DNA of 64,000 bases, taken from contig CALIMJ010000002.1 in the NCBI GenBank assembly GCA_938028835.1, positions 16,163 to 80,162 on the forward strand, given 5' to 3'. Shown piece after piece: positions 42,059 through 49,935 of this stretch. This DNA is from an uncultured bacterium. GTDB lineage: Bacteria; Sysuimicrobiota; Sysuimicrobiia; Sysuimicrobiales; Sysuimicrobiaceae. Both the position numbers and the translations under genes were made by a program. Under the pieces are notes generated by a model, which saw only the letters and a program-made list of their open reading frames with translations, did no database searches and was not told the origin of the DNA. Every line of letters starts with the position of its first letter. Within the stretch, counting starts at the first letter, position 1.

Positions 42059-43222
42059 GTGAGCCGGCCGCTGTGGGCCATCTTCCTCACGGTGCTCGCG
42101 AACCTCATCGGCTTCGGGATCGTGATCCCCCTATTGCCCTTCTACGCCAGCAGCCTAGGTGCGTCTCCCCTTGAGGTGGGACTGCTGTTCGCCGCGTACT
42201 CCGCCTGCCAGCTGGTGGCGGCCCCCGTTCTCGGCGCATGGTCGGACCGCTGGGGACGCCGGCCGGTGCTGCTGGTGAGCCTGCTGGGCACCGCGGTGAG
42301 CTTCGCCCTGCTGGCGCTGGCGCGCAACTTGGCCATGGTGTTCGTCGCCAGGGTGGTGGACGGACTTTCGGGCGGGAACATCTCCACCGCCCGCGCCTAC
42401 ATCGCGGACGTCACCCCGGACGACCGGCGGGCCCGTAGCTTCGGGTTGATCGGCGCTGCCTTCGGGATCGGGTTCGTGCTGGGCCCGGCTTTGGGCGGGG
42501 CGCTCTCCCGGTTCGGGTACTCGGCCCCCGCGTGGGCTGCCGTAGGCCTGACGGGAGTGGCCATGGCGCTGGCGTGGTGGTGGCTTCCCGAGACGGTCCA
42601 CCGGGTCCGTGCGGGCGGCACGACGGGCTGGCGGCAGCTGCCCGCGGCCCTGCGGCGGCCGCAGCTGCGGGCGCTGCTCGGGGTGGACTTCGTGTACTGG
42701 GCCACCGCCGCGGTCTACCAGACCACCTTCGCCCTCTTCGTCCACCGGCGGTTCGGGCTCGATGCCACCCACACCGGCTACCTGTTGGCCCTGTGGGGGC
42801 TGGTGGGCGCCGCGGTGCAGGTGGGACTGGTGGGGCCGGTGGTGGGCCGGTGGGGTGAGGGGCGCGCCCTGGCCACGGGCTTGGTGGTGGCAGGGCTGTC
42901 GCTAGTGGCGGCTTCCGTCAGCAGGGACCTTGCGGGGTTCGTGGGCAGCACCCTGGTGGCTGCGGTGGGGGTGGGGATCTCCAACCCGGCTTTGGTCTCC
43001 CTCATCAGCCGAGCCGCGGCTTCCCACGAGCAGGGTGCGGTCCAGGGTGTGGCGGGTACCCTGGAGAGTCTGGGCCGCATGGTGGGACCGGTTTGGGGCA
43101 ACGGGCTGCTGGGAGCCGCAGGAGAGGGTGCGGCCTTCGCGTCCGCGGCCACGGTCATGGCGCTAGTTGGCGTGGCCGCGGCTGCCCTGAGGCTGCCCGT
43201 GGGGAGTCCCGAGGGGAGGTGA
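42059..43222 (+). CDS. MFS transporter (tetracycline/drug efflux-like)
   Basis: A 387-aa, twelve-helix MFS protein. Motif A GAWSDRWGRRPVLLVSLLG follows helix 2, ARVVDGLSGGNISTARAYIADVTP lies in helices 4-5, and GAAFGIGFVLGPALGG is the antiporter-type motif C. This is the TetA/DHA1 drug-proton antiporter layout; the substrate is unknown. GTG at 42059 coincides with the predicted transcription start; GTG at 42056 is the alternative. The thioredoxin-like gene follows 7 nt later. Confidence 0.88.
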   Translation: MSRPLWAIFLTVLANLIGFGIVIPLLPFYASSLGASPLEVGLLFAAYSACQLVAAPVLGAWSDRWGRRPVLLVSLLGTAVSFALLALARNLAMVFVARVVDGLSGGNISTARAYIADVTPDDRRARSFGLIGAAFGIGFVLGPALGGALSRFGYSAPAWAAVGLTGVAMALAWWWLPETVHRVRAGGTTGWRQLPAALRRPQLRALLGVDFVYWATAAVYQTTFALFVHRRFGLDATHTGYLLALWGLVGAAVQVGLVGPVVGRWGEGRALATGLVVAGLSLVAASVSRDLAGFVGSTLVAAVGVGISNPALVSLISRAAASHEQGAVQGVAGTLESLGRMVGPVWGNGLLGAAGEGAAFASAATVMALVGVAAAALRLPVGSPEGR

Positions 43223-43229
43223 ACGGGAG

Positions 43230-43790
43230 GTGGACTGGAAGTCCAAGTTCGAGCAGGCGCTAGGGTACCACGAGTTCCTGGAGCGCTACGGCAGCGAGGG
43301 GCACCGGGAGCGGTGGCAGCGCGTGTACGAGGCCGTGGCGCTGACACGCGACCAGCGCGCACTCCTGCAAGGCTTCCAGCGGGACATGAACCTCCTGGTG
43401 CTGGCGGGCGTGTGGTGCGGGGACTGTGTGAACCAGTGTCCCATCCTCCAGCGCTTCGCGGAGGTCACCCCGCGCATCCGGCTGCGTTTTTTGGACCGGG
43501 ATGAGCACCCAGACGTGCGGGAGCTGCTGTCCATCAACCGCGGCTACCGCATCCCCGTGGTGGTGTTCCTCAGCGAGGACTTTGTGGAGGTGGCCCGGTA
43601 CGGAGAGCGGACCCTGTCCCTCTACCGGCAGATGGCCGCAGACCGCCTGGGGCCCGCCTGTCCGGTGGGGGTGGTCCCCCCCGGCGAGGACCTGCTGCGG
43701 CGGGTGGTGCAGGAGTGGTTGAACGAGGTCGAGCGGGTGCAGCTGCTGCTGCGGCTGTCGCCCCGTCTGCGCCTCGCGCACGGAGACTGA
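43230..43790 (+). CDS. Thioredoxin-like protein
   Basis: A 186-aa cytosolic protein of the thioredoxin superfamily. The redox motif WCGDC is at residues 62-66, with a further Cys70 (VWCGDCVNQC), followed by LRFLDRDEHPD and the cis-Pro segment YRIPVVVFLSEDF. There is an N-terminal helical extension of about 45 residues, and no signal peptide. It resembles thioredoxin-family proteins of Bacillota and Deinococcota with unknown partners. It shares the transcript of the MFS gene. Confidence 0.85.
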   Translation: MDWKSKFEQALGYHEFLERYGSEGHRERWQRVYEAVALTRDQRALLQGFQRDMNLLVLAGVWCGDCVNQCPILQRFAEVTPRIRLRFLDRDEHPDVRELLSINRGYRIPVVVFLSEDFVEVARYGERTLSLYRQMAADRLGPACPVGVVPPGEDLLRRVVQEWLNEVERVQLLLRLSPRLRLAHGD

Positions 43791-43854
43791 GCCACCAGCT
43801 TCCGCTAGGGGCAACGCCCGGGTCCTCCGGTAGGGTACCCTGAGGGGTGAGGTC

Positions 43855-45345
43855 ATGCTGGAGCTGATCGTGTTCACGAGCGGGGGCGTGCTGCTGGCCC
43901 TGGAGATTGTGGCCAGCCGGGTGCTGGCCCCCACCTTCGGGAACTCCATCTACGTGTGGGGCAGCCTCATCGGCGTGTTCCTCACCGCGCTCAGTGTGGG
44001 CTACTGGCTCGGCGGCCGGCTGGCAGACCGGTACCCGAGCCACGGCGCGTTCTGCGGTCTGGTGTTCCTGGCTGGGCTGCTGACGGTCCCCATCCCGGCC
44101 GCCGCTCCGCCGCTGCTGTCGAGCCTGGCCGCCGCGGACCTGGACAGCCGGGCAGGGCCCCTGCTGAGCGCTCTGGTGCTGTTCTTCCCGGCCAGCGTGG
44201 TCATGGGGACCATCTCCCCGTACGCGGTGCGCCTGAGCACGCGTTCGGTGGCCACCGTGGGCGGCACCGCGGGACGGCTGTACGCCCTGTCAACCCTGGG
44301 CAGCATTGCGGGCTGCTTTGCGGCGGCGTTCTGGCTCATCTCGGTGCTAGGGGTGCGGGACATCGTCCTGGCCCTGGGGTTGCTGGAGATGGCCCTGGCG
44401 GTGGTGGGCCTGGTGGGGCTGCGGCGCGCGGGCGCGGCGGCCGCGGCGGCCCTGGTCCTGGTGGGCGCGGGAGCCGGCAGCGCGCGGCTGGCCCCGCCCG
44501 AGGCGCCGGGGGTGGTGTACGCCCGGGACACCGTCTACCACCGCATCACGGTGAGCGACGAGGGAACCGTGCGGTACCTGAAGCTGGACAACTACTGGCA
44601 GAGCGCCCTGGACCTGGAAGAGCCGCGGCGTACGGTGTTCCGGTACGCGGACTACATGCACGTGGGGATGCTCTTCCAGCCCCGCCCTCGACACGTCCTG
44701 GTCATCGGCATGGGAGGCGGCACGGTCCCGAAGCGCTACCTGGAGGACTACCCGGAAGTGCAGGTGGACGTGGTGGACATCGACCCCGAGGTGGTGGAGG
44801 TCGCGCACCGCTTCTTCGGGGTTCCGCGGGGGGGCCGGCTCCGGGCGTTCGCGCAGGACGGCCGGCAGTTCGTGCGGCGGGCACGGGAGCGCTACGACCA
44901 CGTGCTCATGGACGCGTACCTGCGGGACACCCTGCCCTTCCACCTGGCCACCCGGGAGTTCTTCCAGGAGGTGCGCGCTAGGCTCCGTCCGGGAGGCGTG
45001 TTCGTGGTGAACGTGATCGGCGCCCTGGAGGGCCCGCACAGCCGCCTGTTCCGCGCGGTGTACCGCACCCTGCGGGAGGTGTACCCGGCGGTGTACGTGT
45101 TCCCCGTGGAGTTCGGACCCACGGGGTGGCCGGAGGCGCTGCGGAACGTCATCGTGGTGGGCGCGGAGACCCGGTGGCCGCCGGAGGAGGTGCAGGCCCG
45201 AGCGCGGGCGCTGCGCGGGCGGGTGAAGGTACCGGGTTTCGACGCAGCGGTGGCGGACCTGTACCTGCGGCCCATCCGGACCGAGGACGTCCCCACTCTC
45301 ACCGACGACTTCGCACCCACGGACGCGCTACTGAGCGTGCGGTAG
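43855..45345 (+). CDS. Membrane-fused spermidine synthase-like protein
   Basis: A 496-aa fusion. Residues 1-215 form about seven membrane helices (LELIVFTSGGVLLALEIVASRVLAPTFG). The C-terminal half is a polyamine aminopropyltransferase-like methyltransferase fold with VLVIGMGGGTVPKRYLEDYP, VDVVDIDPEVVEVA and HVLMDAYLRDTLPFHLATREFF. Catalytic Asp positions are present, but many such fused proteins have unproven activity, so spermidine synthesis is not certain. ATG at 43855 has a GGGGTGAGG site. Confidence 0.85.
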   Translation: MLELIVFTSGGVLLALEIVASRVLAPTFGNSIYVWGSLIGVFLTALSVGYWLGGRLADRYPSHGAFCGLVFLAGLLTVPIPAAAPPLLSSLAAADLDSRAGPLLSALVLFFPASVVMGTISPYAVRLSTRSVATVGGTAGRLYALSTLGSIAGCFAAAFWLISVLGVRDIVLALGLLEMALAVVGLVGLRRAGAAAAAALVLVGAGAGSARLAPPEAPGVVYARDTVYHRITVSDEGTVRYLKLDNYWQSALDLEEPRRTVFRYADYMHVGMLFQPRPRHVLVIGMGGGTVPKRYLEDYPEVQVDVVDIDPEVVEVAHRFFGVPRGGRLRAFAQDGRQFVRRARERYDHVLMDAYLRDTLPFHLATREFFQEVRARLRPGGVFVVNVIGALEGPHSRLFRAVYRTLREVYPAVYVFPVEFGPTGWPEALRNVIVVGAETRWPPEEVQARARALRGRVKVPGFDAAVADLYLRPIRTEDVPTLTDDFAPTDALLSVR

Positions 45346-45356
45346 GGGGTGTCGGG

Positions 45357-45683
45357 TTGCCCGCCCCATACGTGAAGCTGTACGTGGGCGACGTGATCCG
45401 CACCCGGAAGGCGCACCCCTGCGGGGGGGACGTCTGGGTGATCGAGCGGCTGGGCGCGGACGTGGGGATCCGCTGCCGGACGTGCGGCCGCTTCGTCCTC
45501 ATGGACCGGATCAAGCTGGAGCGGCGGATCCGGGCGTTCCTGCAGCGCGGCAACGAACCCCCGCCCGCGGAGCCGGAACCGCCGAAGGAGGAGCCGCCCA
45601 CCAAGCCCGGGTCGCGGAAGTCCGCCTCACCCGCGCCCGAACCACGCCCCCGGCGCCGGATCGTGAAGCGGGCGAGGGTGTGA
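45357..45683 (+). CDS. DUF951 family protein with Pro/Glu/Lys-rich tail
   Basis: A 108-aa protein. Residues about 6-62 match DUF951 (VKLYVGDVIRTRKAHPCGGDVWVIERLGADVGIRCRTCGRFVLMDRIKLERRI), a short cysteine-containing OB-like family commonly next to ychF. About 45 extra residues follow, rich in Pro, Glu, Lys and Arg, and probably disordered. TTG at 45357 follows AGGGGGT at 6 nt; GTG at 45372 is the alternative by homology. Function unknown; perhaps translation-linked, given ychF downstream. Confidence 0.8.
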   Translation: MPAPYVKLYVGDVIRTRKAHPCGGDVWVIERLGADVGIRCRTCGRFVLMDRIKLERRIRAFLQRGNEPPPAEPEPPKEEPPTKPGSRKSASPAPEPRPRRRIVKRARV

Positions 45684-45699
45684 GGCCCGGAGCGGGATC

Positions 45700-46776
45700 G
45701 TGCTGTCGGTGGGAATCGTGGGCTTGCCCAACGCGGGGAAGAGCACCCTGTTTCGCGCTCTGACCCGTGCTCGGGTGCCGGTGGCGCCGTACCCGTTCAC
45801 CACCGTGGACCCCAACACGGGGGTCGCTGTCGTCCCCGACGACCGCCTGGACGTTTTGGCCCGGATGACGGGGGCGGAGCGGGTGGTACCCGCCACCGTG
45901 CGGGTCGTGGACATCGCGGGCTTGGTTCGGGGCGCCCACCACGGGGAGGGGCTAGGGAACCGGTTCCTGGCGCACGTGCGCGAGATGGCGGCCCTCCTGC
46001 ACGTGGTGCGCGCGTTCCACCACCCTGAGGTGGCGCACGTGGAAGGGCACCCAGACCCGCTGCGGGATATCGAGGTGGTGGAGACGGAACTCCTGCTGGC
46101 GGACCTGGAAACCGTGCAGCGCCGTATGGAGCGCGTGGAGCCCAGGGCCAGGACGGGCGACGCCCAGGCGCGGGCGGAGCGAGTGGCGCTGGAAGAGGTG
46201 GCCAGGGCCCTGGACGCCGGACGGCCTGCGCGTACGCTGCCGGGGGGAGTCCGGGAGGCGCTTCGACCCCTGCGGCTGCTCACGGACAAGCCTGTGGCGT
46301 ACGTGGTGAACGTGGCCGAAGGCCAGTCGGACGGCGCGGTGCAGGCGGTACGGGCGCTGGGGGAAGCCCGGGGCGTGCCCGTGGTGGTGGCCTGCCTGAA
46401 GTTGGAGGACGAGCTGCTGGACCTGCCGGAGGATGAGGCGCGGGCGTACCGGAACGTGGCGGGGCTGGGGGAGGGAGTGTTGGACCAGGTGGTCCGGACC
46501 GGCTACCGGCTGCTGGACCTGGTGACGTTCTTCACCACGGAGAGCCGGGAGGTCCGGGCGTGGCCCGTTCCGCGAGGCACCCGGGCGCCACAGGCGGCGG
46601 GGGTCATCCACAGCGACATGGAGCGGGGCTTCGTGCGGGCGGAGGTGGTGGCGTTCGACGACCTGGTCCGGGCGGGATCCTGGGAGGCGGCCTGGCAGGC
46701 GGGGAAGGTGCGCCTGGAGGGGCGGGACTACCAGGTGCGGGAAGGGGACGTGATCACGTTTCGTTTCCACGCGTAA
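45700..46776 (+). CDS. ychF: Redox-regulated ATPase YchF
   Basis: A 358-aa member of the Obg-like YchF/OLA1 family. The P-loop GLPNAGKST is at residues 8-16, DIAGLVRGAHHGEGLGN is switch II, and the usual NKxD is replaced by NVAE (in YVVNVAEGQ), which favours ATP over GTP. A helical coiled-coil insertion follows, and the C-terminal TGS domain has FFTTESREVRAWPVPRGT. YchF binds ribosomes and influences start-site choice and oxidative stress responses. GTG at 45700 is chosen by homology. Confidence 0.95.
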   Translation: MLSVGIVGLPNAGKSTLFRALTRARVPVAPYPFTTVDPNTGVAVVPDDRLDVLARMTGAERVVPATVRVVDIAGLVRGAHHGEGLGNRFLAHVREMAALLHVVRAFHHPEVAHVEGHPDPLRDIEVVETELLLADLETVQRRMERVEPRARTGDAQARAERVALEEVARALDAGRPARTLPGGVREALRPLRLLTDKPVAYVVNVAEGQSDGAVQAVRALGEARGVPVVVACLKLEDELLDLPEDEARAYRNVAGLGEGVLDQVVRTGYRLLDLVTFFTTESREVRAWPVPRGTRAPQAAGVIHSDMERGFVRAEVVAFDDLVRAGSWEAAWQAGKVRLEGRDYQVREGDVITFRFHA

Positions 46777-46860
46777 GCTGGCCTCGGCCGCTCACGTTTC
46801 GGGCCGACGCGTGGGCCGGTGGCACGGGAGTTGCACCGCGGGCGGGGCGTGGAAACCGTT

Positions 46861-46869
46861 TGGTATCCT
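46861..46869 (+). promoter_or_regulatory. Extended -10 promoter TGGTATCCT
   Basis: TGGTATCCT at 46861-46869 lies 44 nt upstream of the ATG at 46914. No -35 at normal spacing; a TTGCAC at 46831 is too far away. The leader would carry a strong AAGGAAGGAG site. Confidence 0.5.
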
Positions 46870-46913
46870 GGGACGTTGCCATGGACAGAACAAACCCCAA
46901 GGAAGGAGCCAGC

Positions 46914-47204
46914 ATGGGAGTGCCCAGTGACTTCGTAGACCCCTTCGAGCTCACCCTGGAGGAGGTCGACCGCCGAATCGCGGAGCTCGCGGAGCAGCGG
47001 AAACGGATCTGGCAGAGCAGCGTCCCGCACACGGGGACGGGCGAGACGGGCCGACGGGCGCTGGCGGCCATCGAGGCGGAGCTGGAGGAGCTGTACCGGA
47101 CCAAGCGGGAGCTGCTGGCGCGCCGTGCTCACGAGAACCGGCCGCTGCGGCCACGCCGCCGCTCCGGCCCGACCCCGCCCGCAGGCCTGTTCCGGGACGA
47201 CTGA
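46914..47204 (+). CDS. Small coiled-coil hypothetical protein
   Basis: A 96-aa protein I do not recognise. It contains two charged helices likely to form a coiled coil (LTLEEVDRRIAELAEQRKRIW and LAAIEAELEELYRTKRELLARRA), joined by a Gly/Thr linker, and ends in a Pro/Arg-rich tail. ATG at 46914 has AAGGAAGGAG 5 nt upstream; the ATG at 46881 has no such site. It has its own extended -10 promoter and stands between ychF and the rpsF operon. Confidence 0.65.
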   Translation: MGVPSDFVDPFELTLEEVDRRIAELAEQRKRIWQSSVPHTGTGETGRRALAAIEAELEELYRTKRELLARRAHENRPLRPRRRSGPTPPAGLFRDD

Positions 47205-47234
47205 CCCCCGCTGCCCGCCGGTGCGAGCCCTTCG

Positions 47235-47263
47235 TGGACACCCTGCGTCCTGTCTGGTAGAAT
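47235..47263 (+). promoter_or_regulatory. Promoter of the rpsF operon (TGGACA-N17-TAGAAT, extended -10)
   Basis: TGGACA at 47235-47240 and TAGAAT at 47258-47263 are 17 nt apart, with TGG (47255-47257) extending the -10. Transcription would start near 47270, giving a structured leader of about 130 nt before rpsF. Confidence 0.7.
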
Positions 47264-47283
47264 CAACCGGCTGGTAGCGTCCC

Positions 47284-47370
47284 CCACGCATAGCGTGGCA
47301 AGCAGGACGGCGGACTACCTGGGTCGCAAGGCGATAGCCTCCCGTCTCCGCCCGGGTGGAGACCGGGGAG
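47284..47370 (+). promoter_or_regulatory. Structured rpsF leader, candidate S6:S18 binding motif
   Basis: Two stems lie in the untranslated leader. CCACGC/GCGTGG (47284-47289, 47293-47298) closes on ATA. GTCTCC/GGAGAC (47344-47349, 47358-47363) is followed on its 3' side by CCG and partly complementary flanks (CTCCC and GGGGAG). The CCG beside an internal bulge recalls the rpsF leader motif through which the S6:S18 complex represses its own operon. Assignment rests on position and this small resemblance only. Confidence 0.4.
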
Positions 47371-47400
47371 TTGTCAATCCCTGACCGAGGGAGGTTGGAC

Positions 47401-47769
47401 GTGCGGAAGGAGTACGAGATCGTCTTCATCCTGCGGCCCGACCTGGACGACCAACAGGTCCGGGAGACCATCGAGCGGGTGGCCGGCCGCATCGCCGAGC
47501 GGGGCGGCGCCGTCCTGGCCACGGAGCCCTGGGGCAGGCGGCGACTCGCCTACCCCATCAAGAAACACCGCGAGGGTTTCTACGTCCTCCTGCGGTTCGA
47601 GCTGGACGTACAGCGGGTCCAGGACGTGAAGAACGCGGTGGCCTTGGTGGAGGAGGTCATCCGCTTTCTCGTGTGCGAGGCCCTGCCTGCAGCGGCCTTG
47701 CCTGCGCCCGCCGCCCAGGCCCAGCTGGCGGAGGCCGTCCCGTCCGGGGGAGGTGACGAGGGGTGCTGA
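47401..47769 (+). CDS. rpsF: 30S ribosomal protein S6
   Basis: A 122-aa S6. It has YEIVFILRPDLDDQQVRETIERV, the WGRRRLAYPIKKHREGFYVLLRFEL segment, and an Ala/Pro-rich C-terminal tail of about 25 residues beyond the core. S6 pairs with S18 on the platform of the small subunit. GTG at 47401 follows GGGAGG by 6 nt; readings further upstream lie in the leader RNA. It overlaps ssb by 7 nt. Confidence 0.96.
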   Translation: MRKEYEIVFILRPDLDDQQVRETIERVAGRIAERGGAVLATEPWGRRRLAYPIKKHREGFYVLLRFELDVQRVQDVKNAVALVEEVIRFLVCEALPAAALPAPAAQAQLAEAVPSGGGDEGC

Positions 47770-48161
47770 ACCGGGTGGTGCTGATCGGCCGGCTCACCAG
47801 AGACCCTGAGCTGCGGTACCTGCCCAGCGGGCAGCCCGTGGCCACCTTCACCCTCGCGGTGGATCGGCCCTTTGCAGGGCCGCAGGGCGAGCGCAAAGCG
47901 GACTTCATCCCTGTGGTGGCGTGGCGGAAGCTCGCCGAGCAGGTCTCCCAGCACCTGGCGAAGGGCCGGCTGGTGGCGGTGGACGGCCGGCTGCAGATTC
48001 GGGAGTACGAGACGCAGGACGGCCAGCGCCGGAGGGCGGTGGAGGTGGTGGCGGACCACGTACGGTTCCTGGACCGCAAGGCCCCGGAGCCTGTGGAGGC
48101 TGCGGCGGAAGAGTTCGAGGCCGCCCCCGAGCCGGAGGAGGAAGAGGACGTGCCCTTCTAG
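47763..48161 (+). CDS. ssb: Single-stranded DNA-binding protein
   Basis: A 132-aa SSB. The OB fold starts [36 protein letters not shown], with [21 protein letters not shown]. The acidic tail ends EEEEDVPF, the conserved tip that recruits partner proteins. It is a tetrameric protein that coats single-stranded DNA in replication and repair. GTG at 47763 lies within the end of rpsF, with GGGGGAGGTG upstream. Confidence 0.96.
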   Translation: MLNRVVLIGRLTRDPELRYLPSGQPVATFTLAVDRPFAGPQGERKADFIPVVAWRKLAEQVSQHLAKGRLVAVDGRLQIREYETQDGQRRRAVEVVADHVRFLDRKAPEPVEAAAEEFEAAPEPEEEEDVPF

Positions 48162-48208
48162 ACCCCCTGCACACGGGCCGGCAACGGTGGGCGTGGAGGA
48201 CCACGAGC

Positions 48209-48463
48209 ATGGCGGAGAAGGACAAGAAGGAGAAGCGCGAGTGGCGGCCGCGGAGGCCCCGCAAGAAGGTCTGCGTGTTCTGCTCGGAGCGGGCGCGGTT
48301 CGTGGACTACAAGGACAGCAACCGGCTGCGCCGGTTCATCTCCGAGCGCGGCAAGATCCTGCCCCGGCGGGTGACGGGGACGTGCGCCAAGCACCAGCGC
48401 ATGCTGGCGGTGGCCATCAAGCGGGCCCGCGAGCTCGCCCTGCTGCCCTACACCGCGGACTGA
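48209..48463 (+). CDS. rpsR: 30S ribosomal protein S18 (zinc-ribbon type)
   Basis: An 84-aa S18 with a basic N-terminus, [37 protein letters not shown] and a C-terminal helix. Cys22, Cys25, Cys59 and His62 form a probable zinc site, the C+ form of the protein. ATG at 48209 follows GGAGG. A short inverted repeat (GGCCCC/GGGGCC at 48474-48491) follows the gene but overlaps the ribosome-binding region of the next gene. Confidence 0.96.
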   Translation: MAEKDKKEKREWRPRRPRKKVCVFCSERARFVDYKDSNRLRRFISERGKILPRRVTGTCAKHQRMLAVAIKRARELALLPYTAD

Positions 48464-48473
48464 GCGCGTGACA

Positions 48474-48491
48474 GGCCCCCCTTGAGGGGCC
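48474..48491 (+). repeat. Small hairpin between rpsR and the DUF2232 gene
   Basis: GGCCCC (48474-48479) and GGGGCC (48486-48491) form a 6-bp stem with a 6-nt loop, ending just at the GGAGG that serves the DUF2232 start codon. It could lower translation or stabilise the upstream mRNA; there is no U-tract. Confidence 0.35.
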
Positions 48492-48499
48492 GGAGGCCT

Positions 48500-49492
48500 A
48501 TGGCCAGGGCATACGGAGGCGCTGGGGCGGTGCGGGAGCGCACCGCGAGCCTGACCGAGGGGGCCCTGCTGGCGGCCCTGACCGTGCTCGTGGCCCTTCT
48601 GGTGGCTCTGTTCGGTTCGCCCGGGCTTGTGGCCGCTCCCCTTCCCTTGTTCGTCCTCACCTACCGGCGGGGGGTGCGTACCGCGGCCCTGAGCGCGGTG
48701 GTGGCCGGGCTGGTGCTGTCGCCGTTCTTCGGCTTCCCCCAGGGGCTTCTGTTTGTGGCCGCGTTCGCCCCGGTGGGGGTGGTGCAGGGGGTGGTGGCCC
48801 GGAGGGGCGGGGAGAGGGTGGCGGTTCGGGCCGTGCTGGCGGGTGCCGTGGTGGGCCTCGGGGTTACCGTCCTGAGCCTTGTCATCACCCGGTACCTCCT
48901 GGGGCTGGATCCCCTCCAGGCGGTGGTGGAGGCGCAGGTGAAGGGCGCTCAGGCGGCTGCGGATTTGAGCCGGCGCCTGGGGGCGCCGCCGCAGCAGGTC
49001 CAGCAGATGGAGCAGCTGGCGCAGCAGATGCCCAACCTGGTGCGGACCATCCTGCCCGCGGCGGTGATCCTTGGGGTCCTGGTCTGGGCGTATGGCGCTT
49101 ACGCCCTGGCACGGCACGTGATGCGGCGGCTGGGTACCGAGCTTCCGGGGTTTGCGCCGATCCTCACCTGGAGGCTCCCGCCTGCGGGGACCGCCGCTCT
49201 GGTGCTGCCGGTTCTGGCCGGGGTGGCGGTGCAGCCGTGGGCCCCGGAGGTGGGCCGGGTGCTGGCCGCCAACGGGTTCATGGCCAGCGTCCTGGTGTTC
49301 GCGTTCTTCGGGGTGCTGACGATGCTGCACTACCTGCAGTCACGGGACGTTCCGCGGGCGGGCCGTGCGCTGGCGGTGGTGGCCGTGTTGCTCTTGGGCG
49401 ACCTGGGTACGTTTGCCATGGTGGCCCTGGGGCTGGTGGACCTGTGGGTGGACCTGCGGAAGGTCGGGCCACGGGCGGAGCGTTCCCTATGA
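48500..49492 (+). CDS. DUF2232 / YybS family membrane protein
   Basis: A 330-aa polytopic protein with about eight membrane helices (SLTEGALLAALTVLVALLVAL; FVLTYRRGVRTAALSAVVAGLVLSPFFGF). A hydrophilic loop, QVKGAQAAADLSRRLGAPPQQVQQMEQLAQQMP, lies in the middle. It matches YybS of Bacillus, which lies in the same place between rpsR and rplI in many Bacillota; function unknown, with some similarity to ECF S components. ATG at 48500 has GGAGG 4 nt upstream. It overlaps rplI by 4 nt (ATGA). Confidence 0.85.
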   Translation: MARAYGGAGAVRERTASLTEGALLAALTVLVALLVALFGSPGLVAAPLPLFVLTYRRGVRTAALSAVVAGLVLSPFFGFPQGLLFVAAFAPVGVVQGVVARRGGERVAVRAVLAGAVVGLGVTVLSLVITRYLLGLDPLQAVVEAQVKGAQAAADLSRRLGAPPQQVQQMEQLAQQMPNLVRTILPAAVILGVLVWAYGAYALARHVMRRLGTELPGFAPILTWRLPPAGTAALVLPVLAGVAVQPWAPEVGRVLAANGFMASVLVFAFFGVLTMLHYLQSRDVPRAGRALAVVAVLLLGDLGTFAMVALGLVDLWVDLRKVGPRAERSL

Positions 49493-49935
49493 AGGTGATC
49501 CTGGTCAAGGACGTGCCGTCCCTGGGCAAGGCCGGGTCCGTGGTGGAGGTACGGGAGGGTTACGCCCGCAACTACCTGCTGCCCAGGGGCTTGGCCCGGG
49601 AGGCGACGGAGGGACAGTTGCGGGCCCTGGAGCAGGAGCGGGCGGCCCGGGATCGGAAGCTAGCACGGGAGCGGGAACGGGCGGCCCAGATAGCGCAGGC
49701 CCTACGCAGCCGCCCAGTGCGGATCCGGGCCAAGGCCGGCGCCACGGGGAGGCTGTTCGGGGCGGTGACCGCGCAGCAGGTGGCGGAGGCGCTGCGCCAG
49801 ATGGGGTTTGACGTGGACCGCAAGCAGGTGGAGCTGCCCGAGCCCATCAAGGCCGTGGGGACCTACCGGGTCGGGGTCCGGCTGCCGCACGGGCAGCACG
49901 TGGAGGTGGAGGTGCAGGTGACCGGCGATGGCTGA
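49489..49935 (+). CDS. rplI: 50S ribosomal protein L9
   Basis: A 148-aa L9 of normal length. The N-terminal rRNA-binding domain reads MKVILVKDVPSLGKAG then VREGYARNYLLPRGLA. A long connecting helix rich in Arg, Glu and Ala follows, and the C-terminal domain contains GRLFGAVTAQQVAEAL. ATG overlaps the stop of the DUF2232 gene. It overlaps lonC by 8 nt. Confidence 0.96.
   Translation: MKVILVKDVPSLGKAGSVVEVREGYARNYLLPRGLAREATEGQLRALEQERAARDRKLARERERAAQIAQALRSRPVRIRAKAGATGRLFGAVTAQQVAEALRQMGFDVDRKQVELPEPIKAVGTYRVGVRLPHGQHVEVEVQVTGDG

Noticed and set aside
46831..46836. TTGCAC as -35 for the gene at 46914
   Set aside because: The spacing to TATCCT is 27 nt, incompatible with a standard promoter.
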